The position numbers and the translations under genes were made by a program. A DNA stretch of 64,000 bases from the NCBI RefSeq assembly GCF_013839515.1, contig NZ_JACDNQ010000002.1:82310-146309 (forward strand), written 5' to 3'. The notes under the pieces are model-generated. The model saw only the letters and a program-made list of their open reading frames with translations. It did not search any database and was not told the DNA's origin. This document shows positions 35,859 through 45,147 of this stretch, piece after piece (positions within the stretch are counted from its first letter, which is position 1; each line of letters starts with the position of its first letter). This DNA is from Natronomonas salinimetallica (GTDB taxonomy: Archaea; Halobacteriota; Halobacteria; Halobacteriales; Haloarculaceae).

Positions 35859-35894
35859 TTCCGTTCCGTTCTCTAACCATTTCCGTTCCCTTGG

Positions 35895-35902
35895 TTTATA
35901 AA
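35895..35902 (-). promoter_or_regulatory. TATA box of the gene starting at 35858
   Basis: tttataaa, overlapping the last codons of the gene upstream. Expected transcription start near 35871, giving a leader of about 13 nt. Confidence 0.5.
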
Positions 35903-36336
35903 CTCGCACGTGCGATCTCCGTGAGTTCGTCGACGTCGATTCCCCGGCGGTGTGCGTAGAGGACGGCAGCCGCCTCGACGGTGACAGCGAGCTCCGACTG
36001 GAGGCCGTTGATCCCGGCAACGGCGTCCTGTTTGTCCTCGCCCGCCTCGACGAGGGCCCCGAGGAGGCGCTCGAACGTCGATCGCTCCCGGAGGATCGAC
36101 TCGTCGGGTTCGAACCCCTCCGGAACCGTCGTCGTCTGTGGATCGAACCGGGCCTCGAGCGTGCCGTCCTCGCGGCGAAGCAATCCCTCGCTGGCGGCGA
36201 CGTCCACCAGCCGCTTTGCCTGATCCGGCGAGAACCAATCGCGGTCGAGCGAGAGCGCGACGACGAAGGCGCTCTCGCCCATCTCCTCGCCGCCCGCTTC
36301 GCGGAACGGGGCGGCAACGGCCGTCCGGAGGCTCAT
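35896..36336 (-). CDS. DUF2240-like protein
   Basis: 146 residues, MSLRTAVAAPFREAGGEEM. WFSPDQAKRLVDVAASEGLLRREDG has a winged-helix character (helix-turn-helix then wing), consistent with archaeal DUF2240 proteins, a family associated with single-stranded DNA or replication proteins in my memory. The function is not established by this sequence. Confidence 0.75.
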   Translation of the reverse strand: MSLRTAVAAPFREAGGEEMGESAFVVALSLDRDWFSPDQAKRLVDVAASEGLLRREDGTLEARFDPQTTTVPEGFEPDESILRERSTFERLLGALVEAGEDKQDAVAGINGLQSELAVTVEAAAVLYAHRRGIDVDELTEIARASL

Positions 36337-36486
36337 ACCCCATTCTCCGTTCGCCGATTCAAATAGCCGTCGGTCCGGACCGTCCCGCTGGACGCCAACG
36401 GGATCGGCCGTCACCGCCTCTGGTATCGATGGTTCGGGCGGTCCATCCGGTTCCCGGGGGCGCTCTCCGGGCGGCTTTCGGCCCCC

Positions 36487-36909
36487 TCACTCGCCGACCG
36501 TCGTACCGTTCTCGCCCGTCAACACCGCGACGTTTTCTTCCCCCCAGGTGAACGCGGCCCGGCGTCGACCCTCGAAGGAGAGATACGACGCGATCGTACA
36601 GAGCGCCCGATCGGCCAACTCGCTCGTCGTCGGGCCGCCGTCCGTCGAGTCATCGCCGCCGGCGTGGGCTGCCGGCAGGTCCGCGATGTGTGACCGTTCG
36701 GCCTCGTCCCCGTCCGGATCGAACCACTCCTCTTCGATTGCTTCGCCGGCCGCCCGATAACGGATCTTCGCGCCGTTCGAAAACCGGATCTCGACCGCCG
36801 GGTCGCCGTCCTCCGTCGTCGTCCGCGGCCGGACGGTCTCGAGCGCCGGGAGGGCTTCGCCGTCGCGGTCGGTTCCGCCCGCGACACCGGACGCGCCGGG
36901 TTCGGACAT
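36487..36909 (-). CDS. Hypothetical protein, 140 residues
   Basis: It starts MSEPGASGVAGGTDRDG; the body contains VEIRFSNGAKIRYRAAGEAIEEEWFDP and RALCTIASYLSFEGRRRAAFTWGEENVAVL. No membrane segment or known motif. Normal haloarchaeal codon use. Unrecognised. Confidence 0.6.
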   Translation of the reverse strand: MSEPGASGVAGGTDRDGEALPALETVRPRTTTEDGDPAVEIRFSNGAKIRYRAAGEAIEEEWFDPDGDEAERSHIADLPAAHAGGDDSTDGGPTTSELADRALCTIASYLSFEGRRRAAFTWGEENVAVLTGENGTTVGE

Positions 36910-37076
36910 ACCGGACGGTAGGTGGTCGACCGGAATACGGGTATACTCACGGTACCGTGGGATATCAAGACCCACCGCGGGACGCCGGACAGCGGGACCG
37001 ACGGCGGAACCATGACCTCACGGGAGGCGATACCGGATCCCGACATCCCGGTCGCGACCGGACGGCGTGGCCGTAC

Positions 37077-37355
37077 TCACTCGGCCAGTTCGTCGAAGCG
37101 TGCGGCGAGGTCGAGGTCCTTTTCCGTAATCCCTCCCGCGTCGTGGGTTGTCAGTCGGACCTCGACCTCGCGCCAGCCGATCGTCATCTCGGGGTGGTGA
37201 AACGCCTCTTCGGCGAGGCCACCAGCACCCGACGCGAACCCGATCCCCTCGAGGTAGGAGTCGAACTCGAAGGTGCGAACGATCTCCTCGCCCTCGCGCG
37301 ACCAGTCGTCCGGGAGTGCCGTCTCGACTTCGTCGTCCGAAAGTACGTCGCTCAT
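37077..37355 (-). CDS. 4a-hydroxytetrahydrobiopterin dehydratase (PCD/DCoH family)
   Basis: 92 residues with the signature EEAFHHPEMTIGWREVEVRLTTHDAGGIT, which carries the three active-site histidines (H-H...H). In archaea the natural pterin is uncertain; a role in molybdopterin or pterin recycling is inferred from the family. Confidence 0.92.
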   Translation of the reverse strand: MSDVLSDDEVETALPDDWSREGEEIVRTFEFDSYLEGIGFASGAGGLAEEAFHHPEMTIGWREVEVRLTTHDAGGITEKDLDLAARFDELAE

Positions 37356-37407
37356 GGTCGTTCGGTGGGGACGCTCCCGCATAAGCGTTGGTCGAACTCC
37401 GGCTCGA

Positions 37408-38244
37408 TCAATCGCCTGCGAGCGGTGATGCCCGAACCTCCGAGCCGAGCGTTCGGACGCGCCAGACCGATACCAGCGTCAACGCGAACGCCGCAAAGGA
37501 GAGCCCGACGATCAGGAGCTGTCCGGTATCGCCGAACGCCTGCCGGGTGATGATGAGCTGGGCGATGACGAGCACTGCTGCGGTTGCCCCCGCCATGGAG
37601 ACGCCCCGGAGGTCGATCTCTCGGCCCCAAAGCGAGACGACTGTGAGCGCCGAAAATATCGCGAAGCCGAGTCCGTAGTAACTGAACTGGACGATCTCGC
37701 CGAAGCTGAAGAACAGCCGCGGCGTGAGCGCGACCATCACCGGAAACCCGAGCAATGCGACCGTACCGGCCCGCCGAACGCCGGTCGTCGAGACCGGGGA
37801 CCGCTCGGCGTGTGTCCACACCGTCGCGGCCACGAGCGATCCGAGGATGAGCGATGCGAGGCCGAAATGCAGGGTCAACACGAGCACGGAGTAGCCGAAG
37901 ACGAACTCGTGGACGAGAACGGTGAACGCGCCGAAGACGACCTGCAGCGGCGTCAAGAGCACGGCGACGAGCATCGCCAGCCGGACGCGGCGGCTGCCGG
38001 CGCCACGCCAGGCGGCGATCGTCGATCCGACGATCAAAAGTCCGGTGACCATCGCTACGAGGCGGTGGAACCATTCGATAAACGACATGAAGTTCGCGGG
38101 GAAGAGCCCGAAGACGGCACCGTCACACAGCGGCCAGCGGGCCTCACACGTAAGTCCGGCGCCGGTCGTCGCGGTGATGACCCCGATGAGCGCGGTGATC
38201 GCCGTCATGACCGTAGTCACGAGCAGTAGCCGTCGGAAGTCCAT
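37408..38244 (-). CDS. ctaA: Heme A synthase (CtaA/COX15 family)
   Basis: 278 residues from the ATG at 38244; an ATG at 38271 adds nine residues. Eight hydrophobic helices in two four-helix bundles. Heme-ligand type histidines are visible in FIEWFHRLVAMVTG and LTLHFGLASLILG. CEARWPLCDGAVFG is the cysteine pair of the first extracytoplasmic loop. It converts heme O to heme A for the terminal oxidase. Stand-alone. Confidence 0.9.
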   Translation of the reverse strand: MDFRRLLLVTTVMTAITALIGVITATTGAGLTCEARWPLCDGAVFGLFPANFMSFIEWFHRLVAMVTGLLIVGSTIAAWRGAGSRRVRLAMLVAVLLTPLQVVFGAFTVLVHEFVFGYSVLVLTLHFGLASLILGSLVAATVWTHAERSPVSTTGVRRAGTVALLGFPVMVALTPRLFFSFGEIVQFSYYGLGFAIFSALTVVSLWGREIDLRGVSMAGATAAVLVIAQLIITRQAFGDTGQLLIVGLSFAAFALTLVSVWRVRTLGSEVRASPLAGD

Positions 38245-38338
38245 GAATCGGTCTCCGTACCGAACCAACATATATGCCGCGAAACCGGGCCGGCCCGCGC
38301 TCCGCCCCGTCGAATATTGAACCACGCCCCCGTACTGA

Positions 38339-38555
38339 TACTGTCGGACGTACCGACTCGAATCGCGGGGCACTCGACACGCACGTTCGACCGGCGGTTT
38401 ATACTGTCGGACGTAACTACTTGAATCGAAAATCTCTGAGCGTCGTGTTACAGTACGGTTTCGTCTATCTAAACGATTCAGGTATTCACGAAATTACGTC
38501 CGACAGTATTAGACATGTACCGAGTCGGACGTTCACGAACGGACGTCCGGCAGTA
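38339..38555. mobile_element. Miniature element, subtype A, split by a nested insertion
   Basis: Outer ends tactgtcggacgt at 38339 and acgtccggcagta ending at 38555, flanked by TGA duplications (38336-38338 and 38556-38558). Removing the nested 107-bp element plus its 3-bp duplication leaves exactly 107 bp that aligns with the copy at 10198 without gaps. Confidence 0.9.
38402..38508. mobile_element. Miniature element, subtype B, nested inside subtype A
   Basis: 107 bp, ends tactgtcggacgta and tacgtccgacagta, flanked by TTA (38399-38401 and 38509-38511). More AT-rich than subtype A; they share the terminal repeats and a short acttgaatcg motif. Its first 93 bp are identical to the element at 63908. 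Confidence 0.92.
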
Positions 38556-38655
38556 TGAGGAGACCTCCATCGGGTCACGTCCTCCCGTCGGACTCCGGTC
38601 TCTCCCCCCCGGTGTCGGCACGCCCCGTCTCCCGCCCCCCGATCTCGGTGGGTAC

Positions 38656-38665
38656 ATTTTTAATC
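38656..38665 (+). promoter_or_regulatory. TATA-like box of the malic enzyme gene
   Basis: atttttaatc, about 26 nt before the ATG at 38686. The 38272-38685 gap contains only the nested miniature elements and this promoter region. Confidence 0.5.
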
Positions 38666-38685
38666 TCCCTGTACGGCGTATCCCT

Positions 38686-40947
38686 ATGGGACTGGATGAA
38701 GATTCATTAGAGTATCACCGAGTCGACCCGCCGGGAAAGATCGAGATCTCGACGACGAAGCCGACGAACACCCAGCGGGATCTCTCCTTGGCGTACTCAC
38801 CCGGCGTGGCCGCCCCCTGCAACGAAATCGCCGCGGACACCGAACAGGCCTACACCTACACCACGAAAGGCAACATGGTCGGAGTGGTCTCCAACGGCAG
38901 CGCCGTCCTGGGACTGGGCGACATCGGGGCCCAGGCCTCGAAACCGGTCATGGAGGGCAAAGGCGTCCTCTTCAAACGCTTCGCCGACATCGACGTCTTC
39001 GACATCGAACTCGATCAGGACGACGCCGAGGACATCGTCACGTCGGTGAGCGCAATGGAGCCGACGTTCGGCGGGATCAACCTGGAGGACATCAAGGCCC
39101 CCGAATGTTTCGAGATCGAGACGCGCCTGCGCGAGGAGATGGACATTCCCGTCTTCCACGACGACCAACACGGCACCGCGATCATCTCCGGGGCCGCGCT
39201 GCTCAACGCCGCCGAAGTTGCCGGCAAACCCCTCGAAAACCTCGATATCGTCTTCTCCGGAGCCGGTGCTTCGGCCATCGCAACCGCGCGGTTCTACGTT
39301 TCACTCGGTGCCGACGCGGACAATATCACGATGTGTGACTCCTCGGGGATTATCACCGAGGCCCGCGGGGAGGCGGGCGAACTCAACGAGTACAAACGCG
39401 AGTTCGCGAGTTCGGGGTCGGGCGGTGATCTGGCGGACGCGATGGCGGGTGCGGACGTATTCGTCGGGCTGTCGGTGGGTGGCATCGTCTCCGAGGCGAT
39501 GGTGCGTTCGATGGCCGACGATCCGATCGTTTTTGCGATGGCGAACCCGGACCCGGAGATCCGGTACGAGGCGGCCAAGGGCGCCCGCGAGGACACGGTG
39601 ATCATGGCGACGGGACGGTCGGATTACCCCAATCAGGTCAACAACGTCCTTGGGTTCCCCTTCATCTTCCGCGGCGCGTTGGACGTCAGAGCGACCGAGA
39701 TCAACGAGGCGATGAAAGTCGCCGCCGCCGAGGCGCTGGCGGACCTCGCCAAACAGGACGTCCCCGACGCCGTCGTCAAAGCCTACGGCGACCAGCCCCT
39801 GCAGTTCGGCCCCGAGTACATCATCCCAAAGCCCCTCGACCCCCGCGTCCTCTTCGAGGTCGCACCCGCGGTCGCGGAGGCCGCGATAGAAAGCGGTAGC
39901 GCCCGCGAGGACTTCGACCTCGACGAGTACGCCGAACGGCTGGAGGCGCGGTTGGGGAAATCGAGGGAGATGATGCGGGTGGTATTGAACAAGGCCAAAA
40001 GCGATCCCAAACGCCTCGTCCTCGCCGAGGGCGACGACGAAAAGATGGTCCGGGCCGCCTACCAGTTGATCGATCAGGGGATCGCCGAACCGATCCTCAT
40101 CGGCGACCGTGAGGAGATCTGGGCCCAGGCCGAAGCGCTCGGTCTCGATTTCGATCCCGAGATCGTCGACCCGGAGGAGGGGAATCTCGCTCCGTACGCC
40201 GATCGGCTTTACGAACTCCGCCGGCGCAAGGGCGTCACCCGGCGGGAAGCCGACGAACTCATCGAGGACGGCAACTACCTCGGTAGCGTGATGGTCGAGA
40301 TGGGCGATGCCGACGCCATGCTGACCGGGCTGATGCATCACTATCCTTCGGCGTTGCGGCCGCCGCTACAGATCGTCGGGACCGAGGAGGAATCGGAGTA
40401 CGCGGCGGGGGTGTACATGCTGACGTTCAAAAACCAGGTCGTCTTCATCGCCGACGCGACGGTCAACCAGGCCCCGGACGGGGACGTCCTAGAGGAGGTG
40501 ACGAAACAGACCGCCGAGTTGGCCCGCCGGTTCAACGTCGAACCGCGGGCGGCGCTTCTGTCGTATTCGGACTTCGGCAGCGTCGACAACGAGGGGACCC
40601 GCAAGCCGCGGGAGGCGGCCCGACGGCTGCGTGAGGACCCCGACGTCGGCTTCCCCGTCGACGGCGAGATGCAGGCCGACACCGCCGTCGTCGAGGAGAT
40701 GCTCGAAGGGAGCTACGGGTTCTCTGATCTGGAGGAACCGGCGAACGTGTTGGTGTTTCCGAACCTGGAGGCCGGCAACATCGCTTACAAACTGCTACAG
40801 CGGCTCGGCGGCGCCGAGGCCATCGGCCCGATGCTCGTCGGCATGGACAAACCCGTCCACGTCCTCCAGCGCGGCGACGAGGTCAAAGACATCGTCAACC
40901 TCGCCGGCGTCGCCGTCGTCGACGCCCAGTCGGGCAACGCCCAATAA
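38686..40947 (+). CDS. maeB: NADP-dependent malic enzyme with C-terminal phosphotransacetylase domain
   Basis: 753 residues from the ATG at 38686. The malic enzyme half (1 to about 430) shows [29 protein letters not shown] and an NAD(P) fold [18 protein letters not shown]. The C-terminal half (about 440-753) is a PTA domain ([22 protein letters not shown]), usually regulatory in these MaeB-like fusions. It decarboxylates malate to pyruvate, supplying NADPH. Full length. Confidence 0.95.
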   Translation: MGLDEDSLEYHRVDPPGKIEISTTKPTNTQRDLSLAYSPGVAAPCNEIAADTEQAYTYTTKGNMVGVVSNGSAVLGLGDIGAQASKPVMEGKGVLFKRFADIDVFDIELDQDDAEDIVTSVSAMEPTFGGINLEDIKAPECFEIETRLREEMDIPVFHDDQHGTAIISGAALLNAAEVAGKPLENLDIVFSGAGASAIATARFYVSLGADADNITMCDSSGIITEARGEAGELNEYKREFASSGSGGDLADAMAGADVFVGLSVGGIVSEAMVRSMADDPIVFAMANPDPEIRYEAAKGAREDTVIMATGRSDYPNQVNNVLGFPFIFRGALDVRATEINEAMKVAAAEALADLAKQDVPDAVVKAYGDQPLQFGPEYIIPKPLDPRVLFEVAPAVAEAAIESGSAREDFDLDEYAERLEARLGKSREMMRVVLNKAKSDPKRLVLAEGDDEKMVRAAYQLIDQGIAEPILIGDREEIWAQAEALGLDFDPEIVDPEEGNLAPYADRLYELRRRKGVTRREADELIEDGNYLGSVMVEMGDADAMLTGLMHHYPSALRPPLQIVGTEEESEYAAGVYMLTFKNQVVFIADATVNQAPDGDVLEEVTKQTAELARRFNVEPRAALLSYSDFGSVDNEGTRKPREAARRLREDPDVGFPVDGEMQADTAVVEEMLEGSYGFSDLEEPANVLVFPNLEAGNIAYKLLQRLGGAEAIGPMLVGMDKPVHVLQRGDEVKDIVNLAGVAVVDAQSGNAQ

Positions 40948-41022
40948 CCGCCACACGTTGGCCGGACATCGCGGGGGTCGAGGTTCGAAACGTTGAAACC
41001 GCGTTCAGCCAACAGAAGTGGT

Positions 41023-41892
41023 ATGTCACGAGGACGAGCGCCGAACCGACGTCAGTACCTGACCGCCCTCGGGGCGGGCGCTGCGGTGGCGTTGGCCGGC
41101 TGTATGGGCGGCAACGGCGGTGACGACGGAAACAGCGAGGACGGTGACGACGGCGCCAACGGCGACGCCGGATCCGAGACGGTCGTCATCGGATCGGACA
41201 TCCCCTACGCTCCCTTCGAATACCGAAACGAGGCGGGCGAACTCGTCGGCTTCGACGTCGAGATCGCCGAAGCGGTCTTCGGCGACCAACTCGGCCTCGG
41301 GTACGAGTTCGAGGAGACCGGTTTCGACGGCATCATCGCGTCGCTGAACAACGCGAACTTCCGGGTCATCATGAGCGCGATGACGATCAACGAGACGCGG
41401 GCCGAACAGGTCGATTTCTCGGATCCCTATTTCACCGCCTACCAGACCGTCCTGACTCTCGATGACGGCGAAATCGCCGAACTCGAAGACCTCCAGGGCG
41501 AAGCCGTCGGCGTCCAGCGTGGGACGACCGGCGAGGCGGCCGCCGAGGAACTCCAGTCGGACTTCGAGGGCGACCTCGAGATTCAAAGCTACGATCAGAT
41601 CAACGGCGCTTTCGACGCGCTGCTCAACAATCAGGTGTCCGCGGTCATCAACGACAACACGGTGAGCGGGGAGTTCGCCGCCGAGAACGACGGTGTCGCT
41701 TTCCTCGAAGGCGACGGGGTCGCCGCGGACCGCGAGGACGCCCCGGAGTATCTCACCCTGACGATCGAGGAGTACGGGATCGCCTTCCGGCAGGACGACG
41801 ACGAGTTCCGCGAGGAGGTAAACGGTGCCCTCGCCGCGATCCGTGAGAGCGGTACGTACGACGAGATCTACGACGAGTACTTCGAAGCCTGA
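41023..41892 (+). CDS. Amino-acid ABC transporter, substrate-binding lipoprotein
   Basis: 289 residues from the ATG at 41023. A twin-arginine signal (NRRQYLTALGAGAAVALAGC) carries a lipobox, so the protein is probably Tat-exported and lipid-anchored at the cysteine of AGC; an Asp/Gly-rich linker follows. The body has the type-3 solute-binding signature VIGSDIPYAPFEYRNEAGELVGFDVEIAEAV typical of polar or glutamine-type amino-acid binders. First gene of a three-gene importer operon. Confidence 0.94.
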   Translation: MSRGRAPNRRQYLTALGAGAAVALAGCMGGNGGDDGNSEDGDDGANGDAGSETVVIGSDIPYAPFEYRNEAGELVGFDVEIAEAVFGDQLGLGYEFEETGFDGIIASLNNANFRVIMSAMTINETRAEQVDFSDPYFTAYQTVLTLDDGEIAELEDLQGEAVGVQRGTTGEAAAEELQSDFEGDLEIQSYDQINGAFDALLNNQVSAVINDNTVSGEFAAENDGVAFLEGDGVAADREDAPEYLTLTIEEYGIAFRQDDDEFREEVNGALAAIRESGTYDEIYDEYFEA

Positions 41893-41956
41893 CCGCGCCG
41901 GCTTAGAGACCCCATACTACGCACCCACCAGAGAGACACCACACAACGCATCGAAC

Positions 41957-42838
41957 ATGGCAACACAGACAGACCCGGAGTCCGGGACCGGCGGCGTGAT
42001 GATGCGCGATCGGCTCGTCAAACGGATCGGGGAGATAGCCGCCGGCGGCTTCCTGTTGGCCATCGGCGGCCTCCTCGTGTGGATCCTCTCGACGCAGGTC
42101 AACTACACGCTGCTCACCTCGACGCTGATCGCCCGACGCTTCGCCGAGGCGTTCCTGTTGGTTCTGCGGATCGTCGTCATATCGAGCCTGTTGTCCGTGT
42201 CTTTCGGCGTATTGGTCGGCCTCGGCCGGATCTCGACGTCGAACGTCACCGGTCGGATCGCGAAGGGATACGTGGAGTTCTTCCGCGGGACGCCGCTTTT
42301 GTTCCAGTTGTTCGTCATCTACTTCGGTATCCCGCGGCTGTGGGCGACCGGGCAGTTCCCGATCCAAGACTGGGCGGTTCCGGCGGCCGTGATCGGGTTG
42401 ACGCTGAACCACGCGGCGTACGTCGGCGAGGCGATACGCGGCGGCATCAGCGCAGTTCCGGACGGACAGATGGAGGCCGCCCGCTCGCTCGGTATGTCCC
42501 GCGTGATGGCGCTCCGTGAGGTCGTCCTCCCGCAGGCGTGGCGGAACGCCTTGGCCGCCATCGGAAACGACCAGATCATCCTCGTCAAGGACACCTCGCT
42601 TTTGACGGTCATCGCCGTGCCGGAGATCATGAGTGTCTTCCGAAACATCAACAGCAATCAACTCGACCCCTGGACGCCGCTTGTGTGGGTCTGTCTACTG
42701 TATCTCGCGATCACGATGTCGATGAGTCAGTTGGTCAACGGTCTCGAACGGCGATCCGACTGGGGCTCGGACAACAGCATGCTCGGCCGCCTTTCGAGGG
42801 GCACGTCCGGCGGCGACACCGAGGGGGGTGATCGCTGA
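41957..42838 (+). CDS. Amino-acid ABC transporter, permease
   Basis: 293 residues from the ATG at 41957, with an N-terminal cytoplasmic extension. Five or six transmembrane helices; the EAA loop GQMEAARSLGMSRVMALREVVLPQAWRNALAAIGN contacts the ATPase. HEFFRGTPLLFQLFVIYFG-like sequence is the HisM/GlnP type. Overall a single permease forming a homodimer. Lies 64 bp after the binding protein and directly before the ATPase. Confidence 0.94.
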   Translation: MATQTDPESGTGGVMMRDRLVKRIGEIAAGGFLLAIGGLLVWILSTQVNYTLLTSTLIARRFAEAFLLVLRIVVISSLLSVSFGVLVGLGRISTSNVTGRIAKGYVEFFRGTPLLFQLFVIYFGIPRLWATGQFPIQDWAVPAAVIGLTLNHAAYVGEAIRGGISAVPDGQMEAARSLGMSRVMALREVVLPQAWRNALAAIGNDQIILVKDTSLLTVIAVPEIMSVFRNINSNQLDPWTPLVWVCLLYLAITMSMSQLVNGLERRSDWGSDNSMLGRLSRGTSGGDTEGGDR

Positions 42839-43567
42839 ATGGCCGACCCCCTCGTCGAATTCGACGGCGTCGAAAAGTACTTCGGCGACGTCCACGTCCT
42901 GAAAGACGTCGACCTCGCCATCGAGGAACGGGACGTGGTCGTCGTGATCGGCCCCTCCGGGTCGGGAAAATCGACGCTGTTGCGGTGTGTGAATCGCCTC
43001 GAGGAGATCCGAGACGGCGACATCCGCCTCGACGGTCGGTCCGTTCTCGAGACGGACGTCAACGAGATCCGCCAGCAGGTCGGGATGGTGTTTCAGTCGT
43101 TCAACCTCTTTCCGCACAAGAGCGCCCTCGGGAACGTCTCGCTCGCGCCGCAAAAAATACGGGGGATCCCGGAGGCGGTCGCCGACGACCGCGCCCGCGA
43201 GCTCCTCGAACGGGTCGGCCTCGGTGACCAGACCGATTCGTACCCCGACGCGCTCTCGGGCGGGCAACAACAGCGGGTCGCGATCGCCCGCGCACTCGCA
43301 ATGGACCCGAAGGTGATGCTCTTCGATGAGGTCACGAGCGCGCTCGACCCCGAATTGGTCGGCGAGGTACTCGACGTGATCGAGGACCTCGCGGCCGATG
43401 GGATGACGATGGTGCTCGTGACCCACGAGATGGGGTTCGCCCGCGAGGTGGGCGATCGGATCGTGTTGATGGCCGACGGCCGGATCGTCGAGGTGAGCGA
43501 GACCGAGGCGTTCTTCGAGCGCCCCGAGACCGAACGCGGCAGACAGTTTCTCTCCCGGCTGTTGTAG
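42839..43567 (+). CDS. Amino-acid ABC transporter, ATP-binding protein (GlnQ/HisP type)
   Basis: 242 residues; the ATG follows the permease stop with no spacer. Walker A GPSGSGKST, Q-loop MVFQSFNLFPH, signature LSGGQQQR, Walker B VMLFDEVTSALD and the H-loop VTHEMGFA are all intact. It energises the importer encoded by the two genes before it. Confidence 0.96.
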   Translation: MADPLVEFDGVEKYFGDVHVLKDVDLAIEERDVVVVIGPSGSGKSTLLRCVNRLEEIRDGDIRLDGRSVLETDVNEIRQQVGMVFQSFNLFPHKSALGNVSLAPQKIRGIPEAVADDRARELLERVGLGDQTDSYPDALSGGQQQRVAIARALAMDPKVMLFDEVTSALDPELVGEVLDVIEDLAADGMTMVLVTHEMGFAREVGDRIVLMADGRIVEVSETEAFFERPETERGRQFLSRLL

Positions 43568-43569
43568 GG

Positions 43570-45054
43570 CTACATAAAATCCGAGAGGCCGGCCTGCCCG
43601 TCGTCGTCATCGGCCGACTCGGCGCGTGTCTCGGCGTCCGTCCCGTCCCCCTCCTCGCGCCCCGTATCGTCGGTCCCGGCGGCGCCGAAATCGGCCAGCG
43701 TCCCCTCCGCGTCCGTCCCCTCGGACTCCGCCCCGCCCCCGGCTTCCCCGTCGGGGCTGTTCTCGTCGTCCGCCTCGAGTGCCGCGAACGCGCCCCCCGA
43801 GTGCTCGACGGCCTCGGCTTCGGTCCGCTCTCTGGCCGCCTCGATGATCCCCTGGACCTTGTTCGTCGTCTTTCCCGATCCGGTAATAAACGCGACGTGC
43901 TCCGCGTCGAGATCGTAGCGGGCGGCCATCCGGACGGTCAACTCCCGGTTCCGGCAGTGGTGGGTCATGACGGATAGATAGGGTAGCATCTCGCGTCTGG
44001 CGGTCGCCGTCGAGACCTCGGCCGTCTCGGCGATCCGTTCGGCGACGTAGTCACGGGTCGCATCCCGTGCCGAGCGATACGGAGCGCCGCCGTATTGGGT
44101 CCAGCCGCCGCGGTCGCTCCGTCTGGCCGCGGCGACGCCCGCGGCGACGTTGTCGGTCGCGTACCGCCAGTACGTGTAGTTCTGTGTCGCCCGCACCCGC
44201 CCGAGCCACACGTCGGCGTCCGCCAGGTGTTCGTAGGCGTCGGCCAACTCCGCGCCCTCGTATACTTTCGGGACCTTGTCCTCGATCCACAACAGCAGGT
44301 CGTCGGGCGTCTCGTCGACCGCATAGGCGGTCTGTAGGGCGTCCTCGGCGGACTGCTCTTTGAGGACCGCATCGAGAAACGAAAAGATGTCCTCGGTGCG
44401 GTCGCGTTCGCCCTCGCTGCCCTCGGCCCGGATCCGGCCGTTTCGCTCGCGGGATTGGGTGTCCTTTATCGCCCCGCGGAGGTCACCGCGGTTCGCCTCG
44501 GCGATCCGTTCGAGGACGGCCTCCTCGAACTCGACGCCCTCCTGACGGCAGATATCCCGGAGGACGGGGACGATAGAGCGCGCGGAGACGTCCCGAAACT
44601 CGATCTCCTGGCAGGCGCTTCTGAGTCCCGCGGACATCTCGTAGTAGTCGTTGGCGATGAGGACGATCGGCTGGGACGCCCCCTTGACGAGCCTCGTCAT
44701 CGCGGCGCTGCCGCCGCGGTCTTTGTGCTGGTGGAGGTCGTCGGCCTCGTCGAGGACGACGAGTTGGCGGTCGCCGCCGAGCGTCGAATTCGCCGCCGCC
44801 CGCCCGGCGAAGCGTTCGATTTCGTCGGCCGTCCGGGCGTCGGAGGCGTTCATTTCGAGGACCGGCCACTCCTTGTCCGCGGCCAGCGCGTGGGCCGCGG
44901 ACGTCTTTCCGACTCCTGGCGATCCGTGAATGACGACCGCCTCTCCGTGTTCGTCCCAGGTATCGGCCCACTCCTTCAGCGCGTCGCGGGCCTTGTTGTT
45001 GCCGCGGACCTCCGACAGCGTCGTCGGCCGGTATCGCTCGGTCCAATCGCTCAT
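43570..45054 (-). CDS. rfcL: Replication factor C large subunit
   Basis: 494 residues from the ATG at 45054 (MSDWTERYRPTTLSEVRGN). Walker A HGSPGVGKTS, Walker B LVVLDEADD, the arginine-finger region and a C-terminal collar domain are present. A long acidic linker leads to a C-terminal PIP-like box QAGLSDFM for PCNA binding. It loads PCNA onto primed DNA together with the small subunits, which are not in this window. Confidence 0.95.
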   Translation of the reverse strand: MSDWTERYRPTTLSEVRGNNKARDALKEWADTWDEHGEAVVIHGSPGVGKTSAAHALAADKEWPVLEMNASDARTADEIERFAGRAAANSTLGGDRQLVVLDEADDLHQHKDRGGSAAMTRLVKGASQPIVLIANDYYEMSAGLRSACQEIEFRDVSARSIVPVLRDICRQEGVEFEEAVLERIAEANRGDLRGAIKDTQSRERNGRIRAEGSEGERDRTEDIFSFLDAVLKEQSAEDALQTAYAVDETPDDLLLWIEDKVPKVYEGAELADAYEHLADADVWLGRVRATQNYTYWRYATDNVAAGVAAARRSDRGGWTQYGGAPYRSARDATRDYVAERIAETAEVSTATARREMLPYLSVMTHHCRNRELTVRMAARYDLDAEHVAFITGSGKTTNKVQGIIEAARERTEAEAVEHSGGAFAALEADDENSPDGEAGGGAESEGTDAEGTLADFGAAGTDDTGREEGDGTDAETRAESADDDDGQAGLSDFM

Positions 45055-45115
45055 TGTCGGGGGTTGGTCCAGGGCGCGTTTAGCGGTTGTGGTGGGCGAT
45101 GGGACCGCTCCGGGG

Positions 45116-45124
45116 TTTATATAT
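45116..45124 (+). promoter_or_regulatory. TATA box of the first glycosyltransferase gene
   Basis: tttatatat, centred about 28 nt before the GTG at 45148, supporting that start and a leaderless transcript. Confidence 0.6.
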
Positions 45125-45147
45125 CCCCCGCCCGGCAATGGGACGGC

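Noticed and set aside
44455..45147. In-frame upstream extension of the first glycosyltransferase
   Set aside because: It is antisense to rfcL, and a TATA box with correct spacing supports the GTG at 45148.
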